Shown: positions 45,324 to 54,156, numbered from the stretch's first letter. The stretch: 64,000 nt of DNA from an uncultured bacterium (GCA_948467735.1 CAOKFN010000025.1:1-64000); one strand, 5' to 3'. Program-made: numbers and translations. The notes: generated by a model from the sequence alone, not told the origin.

Positions 45324-46334
45324 GTGGATCAAAAAGTCAGAGAGCGATACTTGGACGTGGTGAAGGCGGCAGGGGCCTTGGCCGTCACGGCGCTGCATAC
45401 CATAAGCAGTACTTTGAATGCCGGAGGAGGATATCTTTCTGACTTTCAATGCATGGTAATGCATGTTCTTCACCAATTCCTGTACTGTGCGGTGCCGCTT
45501 TTTGTGCTGGCAACAGGGGCGGGCTTTTTGACTGCCGAACGCTGCTGCTCATATGGAAATATGAAGAAACATATCATAAAAGTCACAGCCTGCATTATCG
45601 TTTTCGGCTGCCTGTTTGGCGGGGTGAAAATGCTGGCGGAAGGAGAGCAGATCAGCCTGCGCATTTTGTGCCTGAAGATTCTCACGGATAGCACATGGGC
45701 TCATATGTGGTATTTGTACCGGCTGCTGGGAGTATATCTATGTATGCCCCTGCTCTCCGCTTTTATGAAGCATTCGGATGTCAAGGAGCAGATAATCTTT
45801 GCCGGGCTGCTTTTGTTTTTCTTTTGCGTATATCCCTATGGGGCGGGACTGGCGGGTTTTATTCCGGCAGAAATAATGCCGGTTTCCGGAATATGGCTTT
45901 TTTTTGTGACAGCGGGCGGTGTGATCGGAGGAATGAGGGAAAATTTGAAAAAATACCGCTGGCTGGCGGCGGCCGGTATTTTGATTGGAGGAGCCGCCGT
46001 GTTTTGGGAAAGCGCGCAGGGGGTGGAACATGTATTGGATGAAGCTCATCCTTTTGAACTGCTGCTGGCGATCAGCCTTTTCGCGGAGATTAGAATCTTA
46101 TGCGAGAAGAAACCCTCCGTGCCAAAGCTGGAGCTGCTGGCCCAGAACGCCCTTGGAATCTATATTATTCATCCTATATTCATTCATGTGTGCGTGAAAC
46201 TGCTTCATTTTAATCCCCAGTACCATATGCCTTTGCTGACGCTGCCCTTTACAATTCTTATTATATTTGCATGTTCGGCGGCAGCGGCAGGAGTGCTTAG
46301 AAGGCTTCCCCTTGTAAGGAAATATCTGTTGTAA
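45324..46334 (+). CDS. Acyltransferase-3-like membrane protein
   Basis: 336 residues with about ten transmembrane helices. YLDVVKAAGALAVTALHTIS at the N-terminus resembles the RxxxLDxLRxxA...VxxxH opening of acyltransferase-3 family proteins, which O-acetylate surface glycans; LLAQNALGIYIIHPIF matches the typical C-terminal segment. GTG 45324 follows GCGAGGTGGCGAG and lies 16 bp after metK, so it may be co-transcribed from the riboswitch-controlled promoter. Substrate unknown. Confidence 0.75.
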   Translation: MDQKVRERYLDVVKAAGALAVTALHTISSTLNAGGGYLSDFQCMVMHVLHQFLYCAVPLFVLATGAGFLTAERCCSYGNMKKHIIKVTACIIVFGCLFGGVKMLAEGEQISLRILCLKILTDSTWAHMWYLYRLLGVYLCMPLLSAFMKHSDVKEQIIFAGLLLFFFCVYPYGAGLAGFIPAEIMPVSGIWLFFVTAGGVIGGMRENLKKYRWLAAAGILIGGAAVFWESAQGVEHVLDEAHPFELLLAISLFAEIRILCEKKPSVPKLELLAQNALGIYIIHPIFIHVCVKLLHFNPQYHMPLLTLPFTILIIFACSAAAAGVLRRLPLVRKYLL

Positions 46335-46436
46335 AAGCTTTCAGAAGCGGAGGCCGTACTGTACAACGCAGAATTGATTATCGGTATTTCGGATTCCGGC
46401 CATGCGCCGGTCTATTCCGCCGATTTCTTCGGACTT

Positions 46437-46690
46437 TCATATCAGCTCCACAATTCTTGTGGCGACGGCGCTGCCGAAGCCTTGTCATGTTCCACAAAAC
46501 CGCCTTGATAAAACTGCCGCAGAGGGCTTCCGTCAGCTGTTTCCGGAAAAGCGCATCCATGAAATTCAAAGGTTCGTCCAGAAACAGAAGCTGATTTTCC
46601 GCGCGGCGTGAAATCATCCGGAAGGTCGAAAAGTCTGCACAATTCCAGAAACCTATCGTATTGGGCTGAGGCCTTTTTGGAAGAAGGCCT
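46437..46690 (-). pseudogene. Remnant of an ABC-F family ATPase gene
   Basis: Across three minus-strand frames the pieces of one protein end can be read: YDRFLELCRLFDLPDDF, then QLLFLDEPLNFMD (Walker B with the LNF/LNY linker typical of Lsa/Vga-type ABC-F proteins) and FRKQLTEAL, then FVEHDKA (H-loop), then SAVATRIVELI and a stop. At least two frameshifts separate them, and the signature LSGGE segment between the first two pieces is deleted. No Walker A remains. ABC-F proteins protect ribosomes from antibiotics; this copy cannot work. Confidence 0.7.
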
Positions 46691-47048
46691 TTCTTTATAT
46701 TCCCTGAAACAGCCGTTTTGTTCCCGGTTCCCGTGTCCGCTTCCTGCCGGGATGCGTCTTGAATCCGGCGCATGTTGGAATTTGTCTTGAATCAGCCCCT
46801 CCGTCCATAGGGGCTCTTGAAACGAGGCGGAAATTTTCAGATTTGGAGACGAAGAAAGGGGGAGGGCATTGACCGTCCCTCTTTTGCGATATTTTTGATT
46901 TTGGGAAAATTTTTTGACGCGTCAATGAGAGCAGGATTTCCGAATTGAAAAATAAGAATGTTTATGATAAGATTTAATGTATCATTATTCCTTTACGGAA
47001 GACAAGACAGGGGTAATATTGTTTACATAAAATAGAGGAGTCCGAACC
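46691..47048. other. Intergenic region upstream of dnaE
   Basis: No gene is visible. It includes a perfect 12-bp palindrome TTGACGCGTCAA (46914-46925), 20 nt ahead of the dnaE promoter. Confidence 0.5.
46945..46973 (+). promoter_or_regulatory. Promoter of dnaE
   Basis: TTGAAA at 46945-46950, 17-nt spacer, TAAGAT at 46968-46973; start expected near 46980, giving a 70-nt leader. Confidence 0.6.
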
Positions 47049-50000
47049 ATGGCATTTGTACATCTTCACGTCCATACGGAGTATTCCCTTTTGGATGGTT
47101 CCAATAAAATAAAAGAATATGTTGCCCGGGTGAAGGAGCTGGGGATGGACAGCGCCGCCATCACGGATCACGGGGTCATGTACGGCGTTATCGACTTTTA
47201 CCGGGCGGCGAAAGAGGCGGGCGTCAAGCCGATTCTGGGCTGCGAGATATATGTGGCGCCCAATTCCCGGTTTGACAAGGAACTTGCCGGGGGCGAGGAT
47301 CGGTATTATCATCTGGTGCTTCTGGCGGAGAATAATACGGGCTACGCCAACCTGATGAAAATTGTCAGCAAGGGCTTCACGGAAGGGTATTATTATAAGC
47401 CGAGAGTGGACATGGAGGTGCTGAACCAATACCATGAGGGGCTCATCGCGCTGTCTGCCTGTCTGGCGGGGGAGGTGCAGAGGTATATTGTCAAGGGCCA
47501 GCCCGACGAGGCGAGGAAGGCGGCGAGGAAATATGAGGCCTGCTTCGGAAAGGGGAATTTCTTCCTAGAGCTGCAGGATCACGGTTATCCGGAGCAGAGG
47601 ATGGCGAACACGGAGCTGTTGAAGATGAGCCGGGAGCTGGACATTCCGCTGGCTGCCACCAACGACGTCCATTATACCTATGAAAACGACGCGGACTCCC
47701 ATGACATCCTGCTCTGCCTTCAGACGGGCAAGAAGCTGGCGGACGAGGACAGGATGCGCTATGAAGGCGGGCAGTACTATGTGAAAAGCGAGGAGGAAAT
47801 GAAAGCGCTTTTCCCCTATGCCTTGGAGGCCTTGGAAAATACGGGGCGCATTGCAAAACGCTGCAATGTGGAGATAGAATTCGGCGTCACGAAGCTGCCC
47901 AAGTATGAGGTGCCGGAGGGGTATGATTCTTGGGGGTATTTGAACAAGCTCTGCGGCGACGGGCTTGTGGAACGATACGGGGATGTGGACCGGCCGGCGG
48001 GGGAGACGGGACAGACCCTGCGGGAGAGGCTGGATTATGAGCTTTCCGTCATCCGGGCCATGGGGTATGTGGATTATTTCCTGATTGTGTGGGATTTTAT
48101 CAATTACGCCAAGGAAAACGGCATCCCTGTGGGGCCGGGCAGGGGCTCCGCCGCCGGGAGCATTGTTTCCTACAGCCTGAAAATCACCAATATCGACCCC
48201 ATCAAATATAATCTGCTGTTTGAGCGTTTCTTAAATCCGGAGCGGGTGTCTATGCCCGATATTGACGTGGATTTCTGTTTCAGCCGCAGGCAGGAGGTCA
48301 TTGATTATGTGAGCGGGAAATACGGCGCCGACAAGGTGGTGCAGATTGTCACCTTCGGTACCCTTGCCGCCAAGGGCGTGATCCGGGATGTGGGACGGGT
48401 GATGGATCTGCCCTATGCTTTTGTGGATTCCATTGCGAAAATGGTGCCGAGGGAGTTAAACATTACCATCGACCGGGCGCTGGAGATGAATCCGGAGCTG
48501 CGGACACAGTACCAGCAGGATGAGAAGGTACACCTCTTGATTGACATGAGCAAGCGACTGGAGGGACTGCCCAGACATGCTTCCATGCATGCGGCGGGGG
48601 TGGTTATCTGCCCGGAGGCGGCGGATGAGTTCGTCCCCCTTTCCCGGGGGAGCAACGGCGCCATTACCACCCAGTTTACCATGACCACCTTGGAAGAGCT
48701 GGGACTGCTGAAAATGGATTTTTTGGGACTTCGTACCCTGACGGTCATCCACGACGCCGTGGATTTCGTGGAGCAGAGTACGGGAAAACGGATTGACATG
48801 GACGGGCTTGACTATAATGACGAGAAGGTGTTCGCCTCCATAGCCACGGGGAAAACGGACGGGATATTCCAGTTAGAAAGCGGCGGCATGAAGAACTTTA
48901 TGAAGGAGCTTCGGCCGAGAAGTCTGGAGGATATCATCGACGGGATTTCCCTCTACCGTCCGGGGCCCATGGATTCCATCCCCAAGTATATCCAAAACAG
49001 AAGCAGCCATTCCGCCGTCACCTATATCTGCCCTCAGTTAAAGCCCATATTGGAGCCCACCCATGGGTGCATCATTTATCAGGAGCAGGTGATGCAGATC
49101 GTCCGCGATCTGGGCGGGTATACCATGGGGCGCAGCGATCTGGTGCGCCGGGCCATGAGCAAGAAGAAGCATTCCGTCATGGAAAAGGAGCGGGCCAATT
49201 TCATCTACGGAAACGAGGCGGAAGGGGTGCCGGGATGCGTCTCCAAGGGAATCGGGGAGCAGGCGGCCAACACGATTTTTGACGATATGATCGATTTCGC
49301 GGAATATGCCTTTAATAAATCCCACGCGGCGGGGTACGCGGTGGTGGCGTATCAGACGGCGTGGCTGAAATATTATTATCCGGTGGAATTTATGGCGGCG
49401 CTTCTGACTTCCGTCATCGACTTTCCGAAAAAGGTGTCGGAATATATCCTGACCTGCCGCAGCATGGGAATTAAGATGCTGCCGCCGGACATCAATCAGG
49501 GCCAGAAAGGATTTTCCGTCAGCGAGGGAGGCATCCGGTATGCGCTGACGGCCATCAAAGGCGTGGGCGGGCCGGTGATAGAAGACATTGAGGCGGAACG
49601 CAGGGCAGGAGGGCCGTTTACTAATTTAAAAGATTTTATCACCCGCACCGCGGAGAAGGAAGTGAACAAGCGCGTGCTGGAAAATTTGATAAAAGCGGGC
49701 GCTCTGGATGGCCTGGGCGGTACAAGGAAACAATATATGAGCGTCTACGGGCAGATGATTGACAGCATCGTCAAGGATAAAAAGAAAAATCTTGCAGGGC
49801 AGCTTTCTCTGTTTGATATTGCGGAGGATTCTCATAAGGAGGAGTTTGATATCAGGATGCCCGAGGTGGGAGAGTATGAGAAGGAAATGCTGTTATCATT
49901 TGAAAAGGAAGTGCTGGGAATCTATCTGAGCGGACATCCTCTGGAAGCCGACGAGGAGCTCTGGAGGAAATATATCACCAATACCACCGGCGATTTTATG

Positions 50001-50789
50001 CTGGAGGAGGAGACGGGAAATGTGCGGGTGGAGGATCAGGCCTCTGTGGTGATAGGCGGAATGATTGCGGATAAGAGCATCAAATACACGAAAAACGACG
50101 AGGTGATGGCATTTTTAAATCTGGAGGATCTGGTGGGAAACGTGGAAATCGTGGTGTTTCCCAGAGTGTATGAAAAGTATGGGCCTCTGCTTGCGGAAGA
50201 TGCGAAAATATTTGTGAAAGGGCGGGCAGCCTTGGAGGAAGAGAAGGACGGCAAGCTGATCTGCGACCAAATTGTGAGCTTTCAGGAAGCGGCTCAGGCA
50301 GGAGGCGGATATTTATTCAAGAATCGTTATGACAAGGGCGGTTACGGAAGCGCAGGCCGTCAGGGACGGTCATGGGGCGGCGCGGGCAGGCAGGAAGCCG
50401 GAACAGGCGCGGGGGCCGGAAATCAAGAGGGTCCGGGCGTGTCGGAGGCCGGAGGCGGGTCAGGCCGTCAAAACGGGTACGGAGCCGTATCCAAGGGCAC
50501 GGCGCAGGCCGGACGGCAGAAAAAAGTTCCCGACGGCATATGGATACAATTTGCCGCCGCGGGAGACTATATGGCCAGAGAGCAGGAGCTGTTTGCCGCC
50601 ATTGCGGATTCCGACGGAAACGACGATGTGGTAATTTATCTGCGGGATACCAAAGCATACAAACCGCTCCCCCCCAACCGCCGCGTGAGAGCGGATATGG
50701 AACTGCAGCGAAAGCTGGCTGGAATCTTCGGACAGGAAAATGTAAGAATTCGCGGCATACCTATTGAAAATAGAGAAAAAATGGATTAA
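47049..50789 (+). CDS. dnaE: DNA polymerase III subunit alpha, DnaE type
   Basis: 1246 residues. N-terminal PHP domain (FVHLHVHTEYSLLDG, ITDHGVMYG), palm and fingers with catalytic aspartates in MPDIDVDFCF near residue 408, thumb, helix-hairpin-helix region (about 830-900) and OB domain (about 1000-1090). No internal exonuclease insertion, so it is DnaE rather than PolC. Residues about 1090-1165 form a Gly/Gln/Ala-rich linker (GGYGSAGRQGRSWGGAGRQ and similar) before the last conserved domain, an uncommon insertion. The ATG follows AGAGGAGTCCGAACC. Transcribed from the promoter at 46945 and perhaps with pfkA downstream. Confidence 0.96.
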   Translation: MAFVHLHVHTEYSLLDGSNKIKEYVARVKELGMDSAAITDHGVMYGVIDFYRAAKEAGVKPILGCEIYVAPNSRFDKELAGGEDRYYHLVLLAENNTGYANLMKIVSKGFTEGYYYKPRVDMEVLNQYHEGLIALSACLAGEVQRYIVKGQPDEARKAARKYEACFGKGNFFLELQDHGYPEQRMANTELLKMSRELDIPLAATNDVHYTYENDADSHDILLCLQTGKKLADEDRMRYEGGQYYVKSEEEMKALFPYALEALENTGRIAKRCNVEIEFGVTKLPKYEVPEGYDSWGYLNKLCGDGLVERYGDVDRPAGETGQTLRERLDYELSVIRAMGYVDYFLIVWDFINYAKENGIPVGPGRGSAAGSIVSYSLKITNIDPIKYNLLFERFLNPERVSMPDIDVDFCFSRRQEVIDYVSGKYGADKVVQIVTFGTLAAKGVIRDVGRVMDLPYAFVDSIAKMVPRELNITIDRALEMNPELRTQYQQDEKVHLLIDMSKRLEGLPRHASMHAAGVVICPEAADEFVPLSRGSNGAITTQFTMTTLEELGLLKMDFLGLRTLTVIHDAVDFVEQSTGKRIDMDGLDYNDEKVFASIATGKTDGIFQLESGGMKNFMKELRPRSLEDIIDGISLYRPGPMDSIPKYIQNRSSHSAVTYICPQLKPILEPTHGCIIYQEQVMQIVRDLGGYTMGRSDLVRRAMSKKKHSVMEKERANFIYGNEAEGVPGCVSKGIGEQAANTIFDDMIDFAEYAFNKSHAAGYAVVAYQTAWLKYYYPVEFMAALLTSVIDFPKKVSEYILTCRSMGIKMLPPDINQGQKGFSVSEGGIRYALTAIKGVGGPVIEDIEAERRAGGPFTNLKDFITRTAEKEVNKRVLENLIKAGALDGLGGTRKQYMSVYGQMIDSIVKDKKKNLAGQLSLFDIAEDSHKEEFDIRMPEVGEYEKEMLLSFEKEVLGIYLSGHPLEADEELWRKYITNTTGDFMLEEETGNVRVEDQASVVIGGMIADKSIKYTKNDEVMAFLNLEDLVGNVEIVVFPRVYEKYGPLLAEDAKIFVKGRAALEEEKDGKLICDQIVSFQEAAQAGGGYLFKNRYDKGGYGSAGRQGRSWGGAGRQEAGTGAGAGNQEGPGVSEAGGGSGRQNGYGAVSKGTAQAGRQKKVPDGIWIQFAAAGDYMAREQELFAAIADSDGNDDVVIYLRDTKAYKPLPPNRRVRADMELQRKLAGIFGQENVRIRGIPIENREKMD

Positions 50790-50810
50790 AATGGGACATT
50801 AGGAAAATAT

Positions 50811-50890
50811 AACAGAAATTTTCTTCCCCCTCTAGGGGCGCAGCAGCAGAGAGAACGGAACAAGTTCCCGCGTGCGGGAACTGGAATAGA
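50811..50890 (+). repeat. Internally deleted copy of the hairpin repeat
   Basis: After the AACAG left end the copy jumps to the right arm: AAATTTTCTTCCCC, AGGGGCGCAGCAG, GAGAACGGAACAAG, then the terminal palindrome GTTCCCGCGTGCGGGAAC and TGGAATAG. It lies directly behind dnaE and abuts the complete copy that follows. Confidence 0.7.
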
Positions 50891-50894
50891 AAAA

Positions 50895-51040
50895 GACAGT
50901 CTCGGAACGGATGCGCAATGTGCCTGACGGCACAAGGAAGGAAATACCAGCTGCGCCCTATGCAGATGGAATTTTCTTCCCCCAAGGGGCGCAGAAGTGG
51001 AGAGACGGAACAAGTTCCCGCGTGCGGGAACTTTGAATAG
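50895..51040 (+). repeat. Complete copy of the hairpin repeat upstream of pfkA
   Basis: Left arm ACAGTCTCGGAACGGATGCGC; a small extra hairpin GTGCC-TGAC-GGCAC; centre CAGCTGC-GCCCTAT-GCAGATG; right arm GGGGCGCAGAAGTGGAGAGACGG; terminal palindrome GTTCCCGCGTGCGGGAAC. Its end TTTGAATAGGAGG supplies the pfkA ribosome-binding site. Confidence 0.8.
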
Positions 51041-51052
51041 GAGGACAAAGTC

Positions 51053-52027
51053 ATGGCGAAGGAATTAAAGACGATTGCGGTTTTGACCAGCGGAGGAGAT
51101 GCACCGGGAATGAACGCTGCCATTCGCTCCGTAGTCCGTACCGCTATTTTCAGAGGCTTGAAGGTGAAAGGCATCAAAAAGGGCTATAACGGCCTGTTGA
51201 ATGAAGATATTATAGATATGGAACCGAGACATGTATCCGATATTATCCAGAGGGGCGGCACCGTTCTGGGCACGGCCCGGTGTCTGGAATTCATGAAGCT
51301 TGAGTATCAGCAGAAGGGCGCGGAGATATGCCAGAAGCACGGCATCGACGGCATTGTGGTAATCGGCGGGGACGGCTCTTATCGGGGGGCGCAGGCCCTT
51401 TCCAGACTGGGCATCAACACGGTGGGAATTCCCGGAACCATAGATTTGGACATTGCCTGCAGCGAGTATACCATCGGCTTTGATACGGCGGTGAATACCG
51501 CCATGCAGGCCATCGACAAGGTGAAGGATACATCCTCCTCCCATGAACGATGCAGCATCATAGAGGTTATGGGACGGCATGCGGGTTATATCGCCCTCTG
51601 GTGCGGTATCGCAAACGGCGCCGAGGACATTCTTCTTCCGGAGAAATATCAGTACGACGAACAGGAGATTATCAATCATATTATCGGAAGCCGCAAAAAG
51701 GGAAAGACTCACCATCTGATTATCAATGCGGAGGGCATCGGCCACTCCACTTCCATGGCCAGAAGAATTGAGGCGGCCACGGGAATCGAGACCAGAGCGA
51801 CCATTCTGGGCTACATGCAGAGAGGCGGAAATCCCACCGCCATGGATCGCTATTATGCGTCCATCATGGGGGCGTATGCGGTGGATATCATGCTGGGAGG
51901 CAAGACTAACCGCGTGGTGGGGTACAGGCATGGGGACTTTACGGATTTTGATATTGAAGAGGCGCTGCAGATGCAGAAGGGCATTGATGAATATCAGTAT
52001 GAGATAGCGAAGGTGCTTACCATCTGA
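51053..52027 (+). CDS. pfkA: ATP-dependent 6-phosphofructokinase
   Basis: 324 residues, standard length for bacterial ATP-PFK; phosphorylates fructose-6-phosphate in glycolysis. AVLTSGGDAPGMNAAIR, VIGGDGSYRGA and MGRHAGYIALW are present. The catalytic loop reads PGTIDLDIACSEYTIGFDTA: both aspartates of the usual TIDND are kept but the middle Asn is Leu. The ATG follows AGGAGGACAAAGTC, which begins at the end of a hairpin repeat, so most of its untranslated leader is repeat sequence. Confidence 0.95.
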   Translation: MAKELKTIAVLTSGGDAPGMNAAIRSVVRTAIFRGLKVKGIKKGYNGLLNEDIIDMEPRHVSDIIQRGGTVLGTARCLEFMKLEYQQKGAEICQKHGIDGIVVIGGDGSYRGAQALSRLGINTVGIPGTIDLDIACSEYTIGFDTAVNTAMQAIDKVKDTSSSHERCSIIEVMGRHAGYIALWCGIANGAEDILLPEKYQYDEQEIINHIIGSRKKGKTHHLIINAEGIGHSTSMARRIEAATGIETRATILGYMQRGGNPTAMDRYYASIMGAYAVDIMLGGKTNRVVGYRHGDFTDFDIEEALQMQKGIDEYQYEIAKVLTI

Positions 52028-52068
52028 CGGGGCTGTATCATGGTGAAAATGATAAAAAGTGTTTCGGG

Positions 52069-52092
52069 TACACTGGCATTTCCGCCAGTGTA
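52069..52092 (+). other. Hairpin after pfkA
   Basis: TACACTGGC (52069-52077) pairs perfectly with GCCAGTGTA (52084-52092). No T-run follows, so it may attenuate or stabilise rather than terminate. Confidence 0.4.
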
Positions 52093-52265
52093 TGGCGCAG
52101 GGTATATGGATGTATGCCCATGCAGGCAGGGCGCTTTGGCGCGGTGCTCATGGGATGAAAGCGGTTGTTTCTATAGGAAATAGCCGCTTTGCTGCTTTTA
52201 GCAGTCAGTGGAAATTAGGTATCTTTTGTAATCAGGGGCTGGCGGGACGGCAGAAGGGAGGCTGT

Positions 52266-53060
52266 ATGATTACCAGCAGTGCGAATCCGAGAGTGAAGCA
52301 GGTGGTGCAGCTGCGTACCAAAGCGAAAGAAAGGCGGGAGGCGGGGGTTTTCCTTGCGGAAGGATTTAAGATGTATGAGGAAGCGCCCAAAGAGTGGATT
52401 CGGGAAGTTTATGTGTCTTCAGAGGTTTTGGAGAAGGCGCTGGAAAATCCGGATATCAGGGAAAAACTTGATAGGACGGGATATGAGACTGTGGCGGCGG
52501 ACGTGTTTGGGAAAATGTCGGACACCCGGACTCCGCAGGGGATTTTATGTGTCATAAAGCGGCCGGAATACAAGCTGAGCCGGTTTGTGGAGGCGGATTG
52601 TCCGCTGCTGCTTGTGCTGGAAGAGCTGCAGGATCCCGGCAATCTGGGTACCATTGTAAGGACGGGCGAGGCGGCTGGAATCACGGGAATTATTATGAGC
52701 GCCGGTACGGTGGATATCTATAATCCCAAGACCATAAGGTCCACCATGGGGTCCATATACCGGGTTCCCTTCGTCCGTGTGGAGAATCTGCCGGAAACGG
52801 TGGATATGCTGAGGGAAAACGGCATCCATACATATGCGGCGCATCTGGAAGGCAGAAGGTATTATGACAGCTTTTCTTTCCGGGAAGGCGCGGCGTTTTT
52901 GATCGGAAACGAGGGAGGGGGCCTAAGCCGGGAACTGTCCGGGAAGGCGGACGATATGCTGAAAATTCCCATGGAGGGACAAGTGGAATCCCTGAACGCG
53001 GCCGTTGCGGCTTCCCTGCTTATGTATGAGGCCCATCGCCAGAGAAGTGTCTCAAGATAA
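52266..53060 (+). CDS. TrmH/SpoU-family RNA 2'-O-methyltransferase
   Basis: 264 residues. N-terminal substrate-binding segment (ITSSANPRVKQVVQLRTKAK, FLAEGFKMYEE) followed by the SpoU knot: LEELQDPGNLGTIVRTGEAA (motif 1), FLIGNEGGGLSREL (motif 2) and ESLNAAVAASLLMYEA (motif 3). It methylates a ribose 2'-OH in rRNA or tRNA; RlmB-like proteins have this layout. ATG 52266 follows GGGAGGCT; the open frame back to 52059 has no ribosome-binding site and crosses a hairpin, so it is rejected. Confidence 0.9.
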   Translation: MITSSANPRVKQVVQLRTKAKERREAGVFLAEGFKMYEEAPKEWIREVYVSSEVLEKALENPDIREKLDRTGYETVAADVFGKMSDTRTPQGILCVIKRPEYKLSRFVEADCPLLLVLEELQDPGNLGTIVRTGEAAGITGIIMSAGTVDIYNPKTIRSTMGSIYRVPFVRVENLPETVDMLRENGIHTYAAHLEGRRYYDSFSFREGAAFLIGNEGGGLSRELSGKADDMLKIPMEGQVESLNAAVAASLLMYEAHRQRSVSR

Positions 53061-53078
53061 AATCTAAGGCTTTGCTGA

Positions 53079-53204
53079 GACGGAACAAGTTCCCGCAGGC
53101 GGAAAAGTTCCCGCAGGCGGAAAAGTTCCCGCAGGCGGAAAAGTTCCCGCAGGCGGAAAAGTTCCCGCAAGCGGAAAAGTTCCCGCAAGCGGGAACTGGA
53201 ATAA
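53079..53204 (+). repeat. Six 18-nt palindromic units, expanded repeat terminus
   Basis: Units start at 53087, 53105, 53123, 53141, 53159 and 53177, each AAGTTCCCGCAGGCGGAA or a one- to two-base variant. Each contains the inverted pair TTCCCGC/GCGGAA. The array is flanked by GACGGAAC on the left and GGGAACTGGAATA on the right, exactly like the single terminal palindrome of the copies at 50.9 and 51.0 kb, so it is a local expansion of that part. Confidence 0.85.
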
Positions 53205-53207
53205 AAA

Positions 53208-53350
53208 AACAGTCTCGGAATGGAAGCACCCACTGCGCACAAGTGCTCACTGCGCACAAGTGCGCAGGAGAATTTTCAGATGCGTTCTATGCAGCTGAAA
53301 ATTGCTCCCCTGTAAGGGCGCTGAAATGGAGAGACGGAACTGGAATAGGA
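53208..53350 (+). repeat. Complete copy of the hairpin repeat upstream of proC
   Basis: Left arm AACAGTCTCGGAATGG; two direct copies of CACTGCGCACAAGTG; then the strongest central stem of the family, GGAGAATTTTCAGATGC with GCAGCTGAAAATTGCTCC; right arm GGGCGCTGAAATGGAGAGAC; end GGAACTGGAATAGGAGG forming the proC ribosome-binding site. Confidence 0.85.
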
Positions 53351-53358
53351 GGAAAAAG

Positions 53359-54156
53359 ATGAGGATAGGTTTTATAGGATTGGGAAATATGGCGTCCGCC
53401 ATGATTGGGGGCATGATTGAAAAAGGGACCGCCAAGGCAGAGGATATTACAGGCTCTGCCAGAACGGAGGAGACAAGGCGAAGAATTGGGGAAAAATACG
53501 GCATCACAGCCTATGTGGACAACAGATGTGCGGCCCGGGCGGCGGATATTCTCTTTCTGGCGGTAAAGCCCATTGTCCTTCGGGAAGTGATTGAGGAGAT
53601 ACGGGATGTGGTGAAGAAGGAATGCCTGATTGTGAGCATTGCGGCAGGCCGCAGCCTGAATTATCTGAAAGAGGCGTTCGGCAGGCCGGAACTGAAAATC
53701 ATACGCTGTATGCCCAACACTCCGGCCATGGTGCTGGAGGGCTGTACGGGGGTCAGCGCCGGGGAGGAAGTGCCGGCGGAGGACATTGACAGGGTGGTGA
53801 AGCTGCTGGAATCCTTTGGAAAGGCAGACGTGATTCCGGAGCGTCTGATGGATGTGGCTGCGGGGGTCAGCGGCAGCTCTCCGGCCTATGTGTTTATGTT
53901 TATCGAAGCCATGGCGGATGGGGCGGTTGCGGCGGGAATGCCGAGAAAGCAGGCTTATGAATTTGCGGCGCAGGCAGTGCTTGGCAGCGCCAAAATGGTT
54001 CTGGAAACAGGAATGCATCCCGGGGAGCTGAAGGATATGGTCTGTTCGCCGGGAGGCACCACCATTCAGGCGGTGAAGGTTCTGGAGGAAAAAGGGATGC
54101 GTGCCGCAGTGATGGACGCTGTGGAAGCGTGCATTGAAAAGGCCAAGAATATGTAA
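53359..54156 (+). CDS. proC: Pyrroline-5-carboxylate reductase
   Basis: 265 residues. Last step of proline synthesis, NAD(P)H-dependent. Rossmann motif IGFIGLGNMASAMIGG at the N-terminus, then FLAVKP, RCMPNTPAMVLEG and the C-terminal signature PGELKDMVCSPGGTTIQAV. ATG 53359 follows AGGAGGAAAAAG at the end of a hairpin repeat; the upstream in-frame start at 53302 lies inside the repeat and is rejected. Its last codons are the founder of the tandem array that follows. Confidence 0.95.
   Translation: MRIGFIGLGNMASAMIGGMIEKGTAKAEDITGSARTEETRRRIGEKYGITAYVDNRCAARAADILFLAVKPIVLREVIEEIRDVVKKECLIVSIAAGRSLNYLKEAFGRPELKIIRCMPNTPAMVLEGCTGVSAGEEVPAEDIDRVVKLLESFGKADVIPERLMDVAAGVSGSSPAYVFMFIEAMADGAVAAGMPRKQAYEFAAQAVLGSAKMVLETGMHPGELKDMVCSPGGTTIQAVKVLEEKGMRAAVMDAVEACIEKAKNM

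Noticed and set aside
46378..46773. 131-codon minus-strand frame taken as an intact gene
   Set aside because: Only its middle matches an ABC ATPase, and continuation lies in other frames, so it is called a pseudogene.
52059..52265. 69-residue N-terminal extension of the TrmH-family methyltransferase
   Set aside because: It crosses a hairpin, lacks a ribosome-binding site and has no family homology; ATG 52266 is preceded by GGGAGG.
53087..53194. CRISPR array
   Set aside because: The 18-nt units are directly adjacent without spacers and are themselves palindromic.
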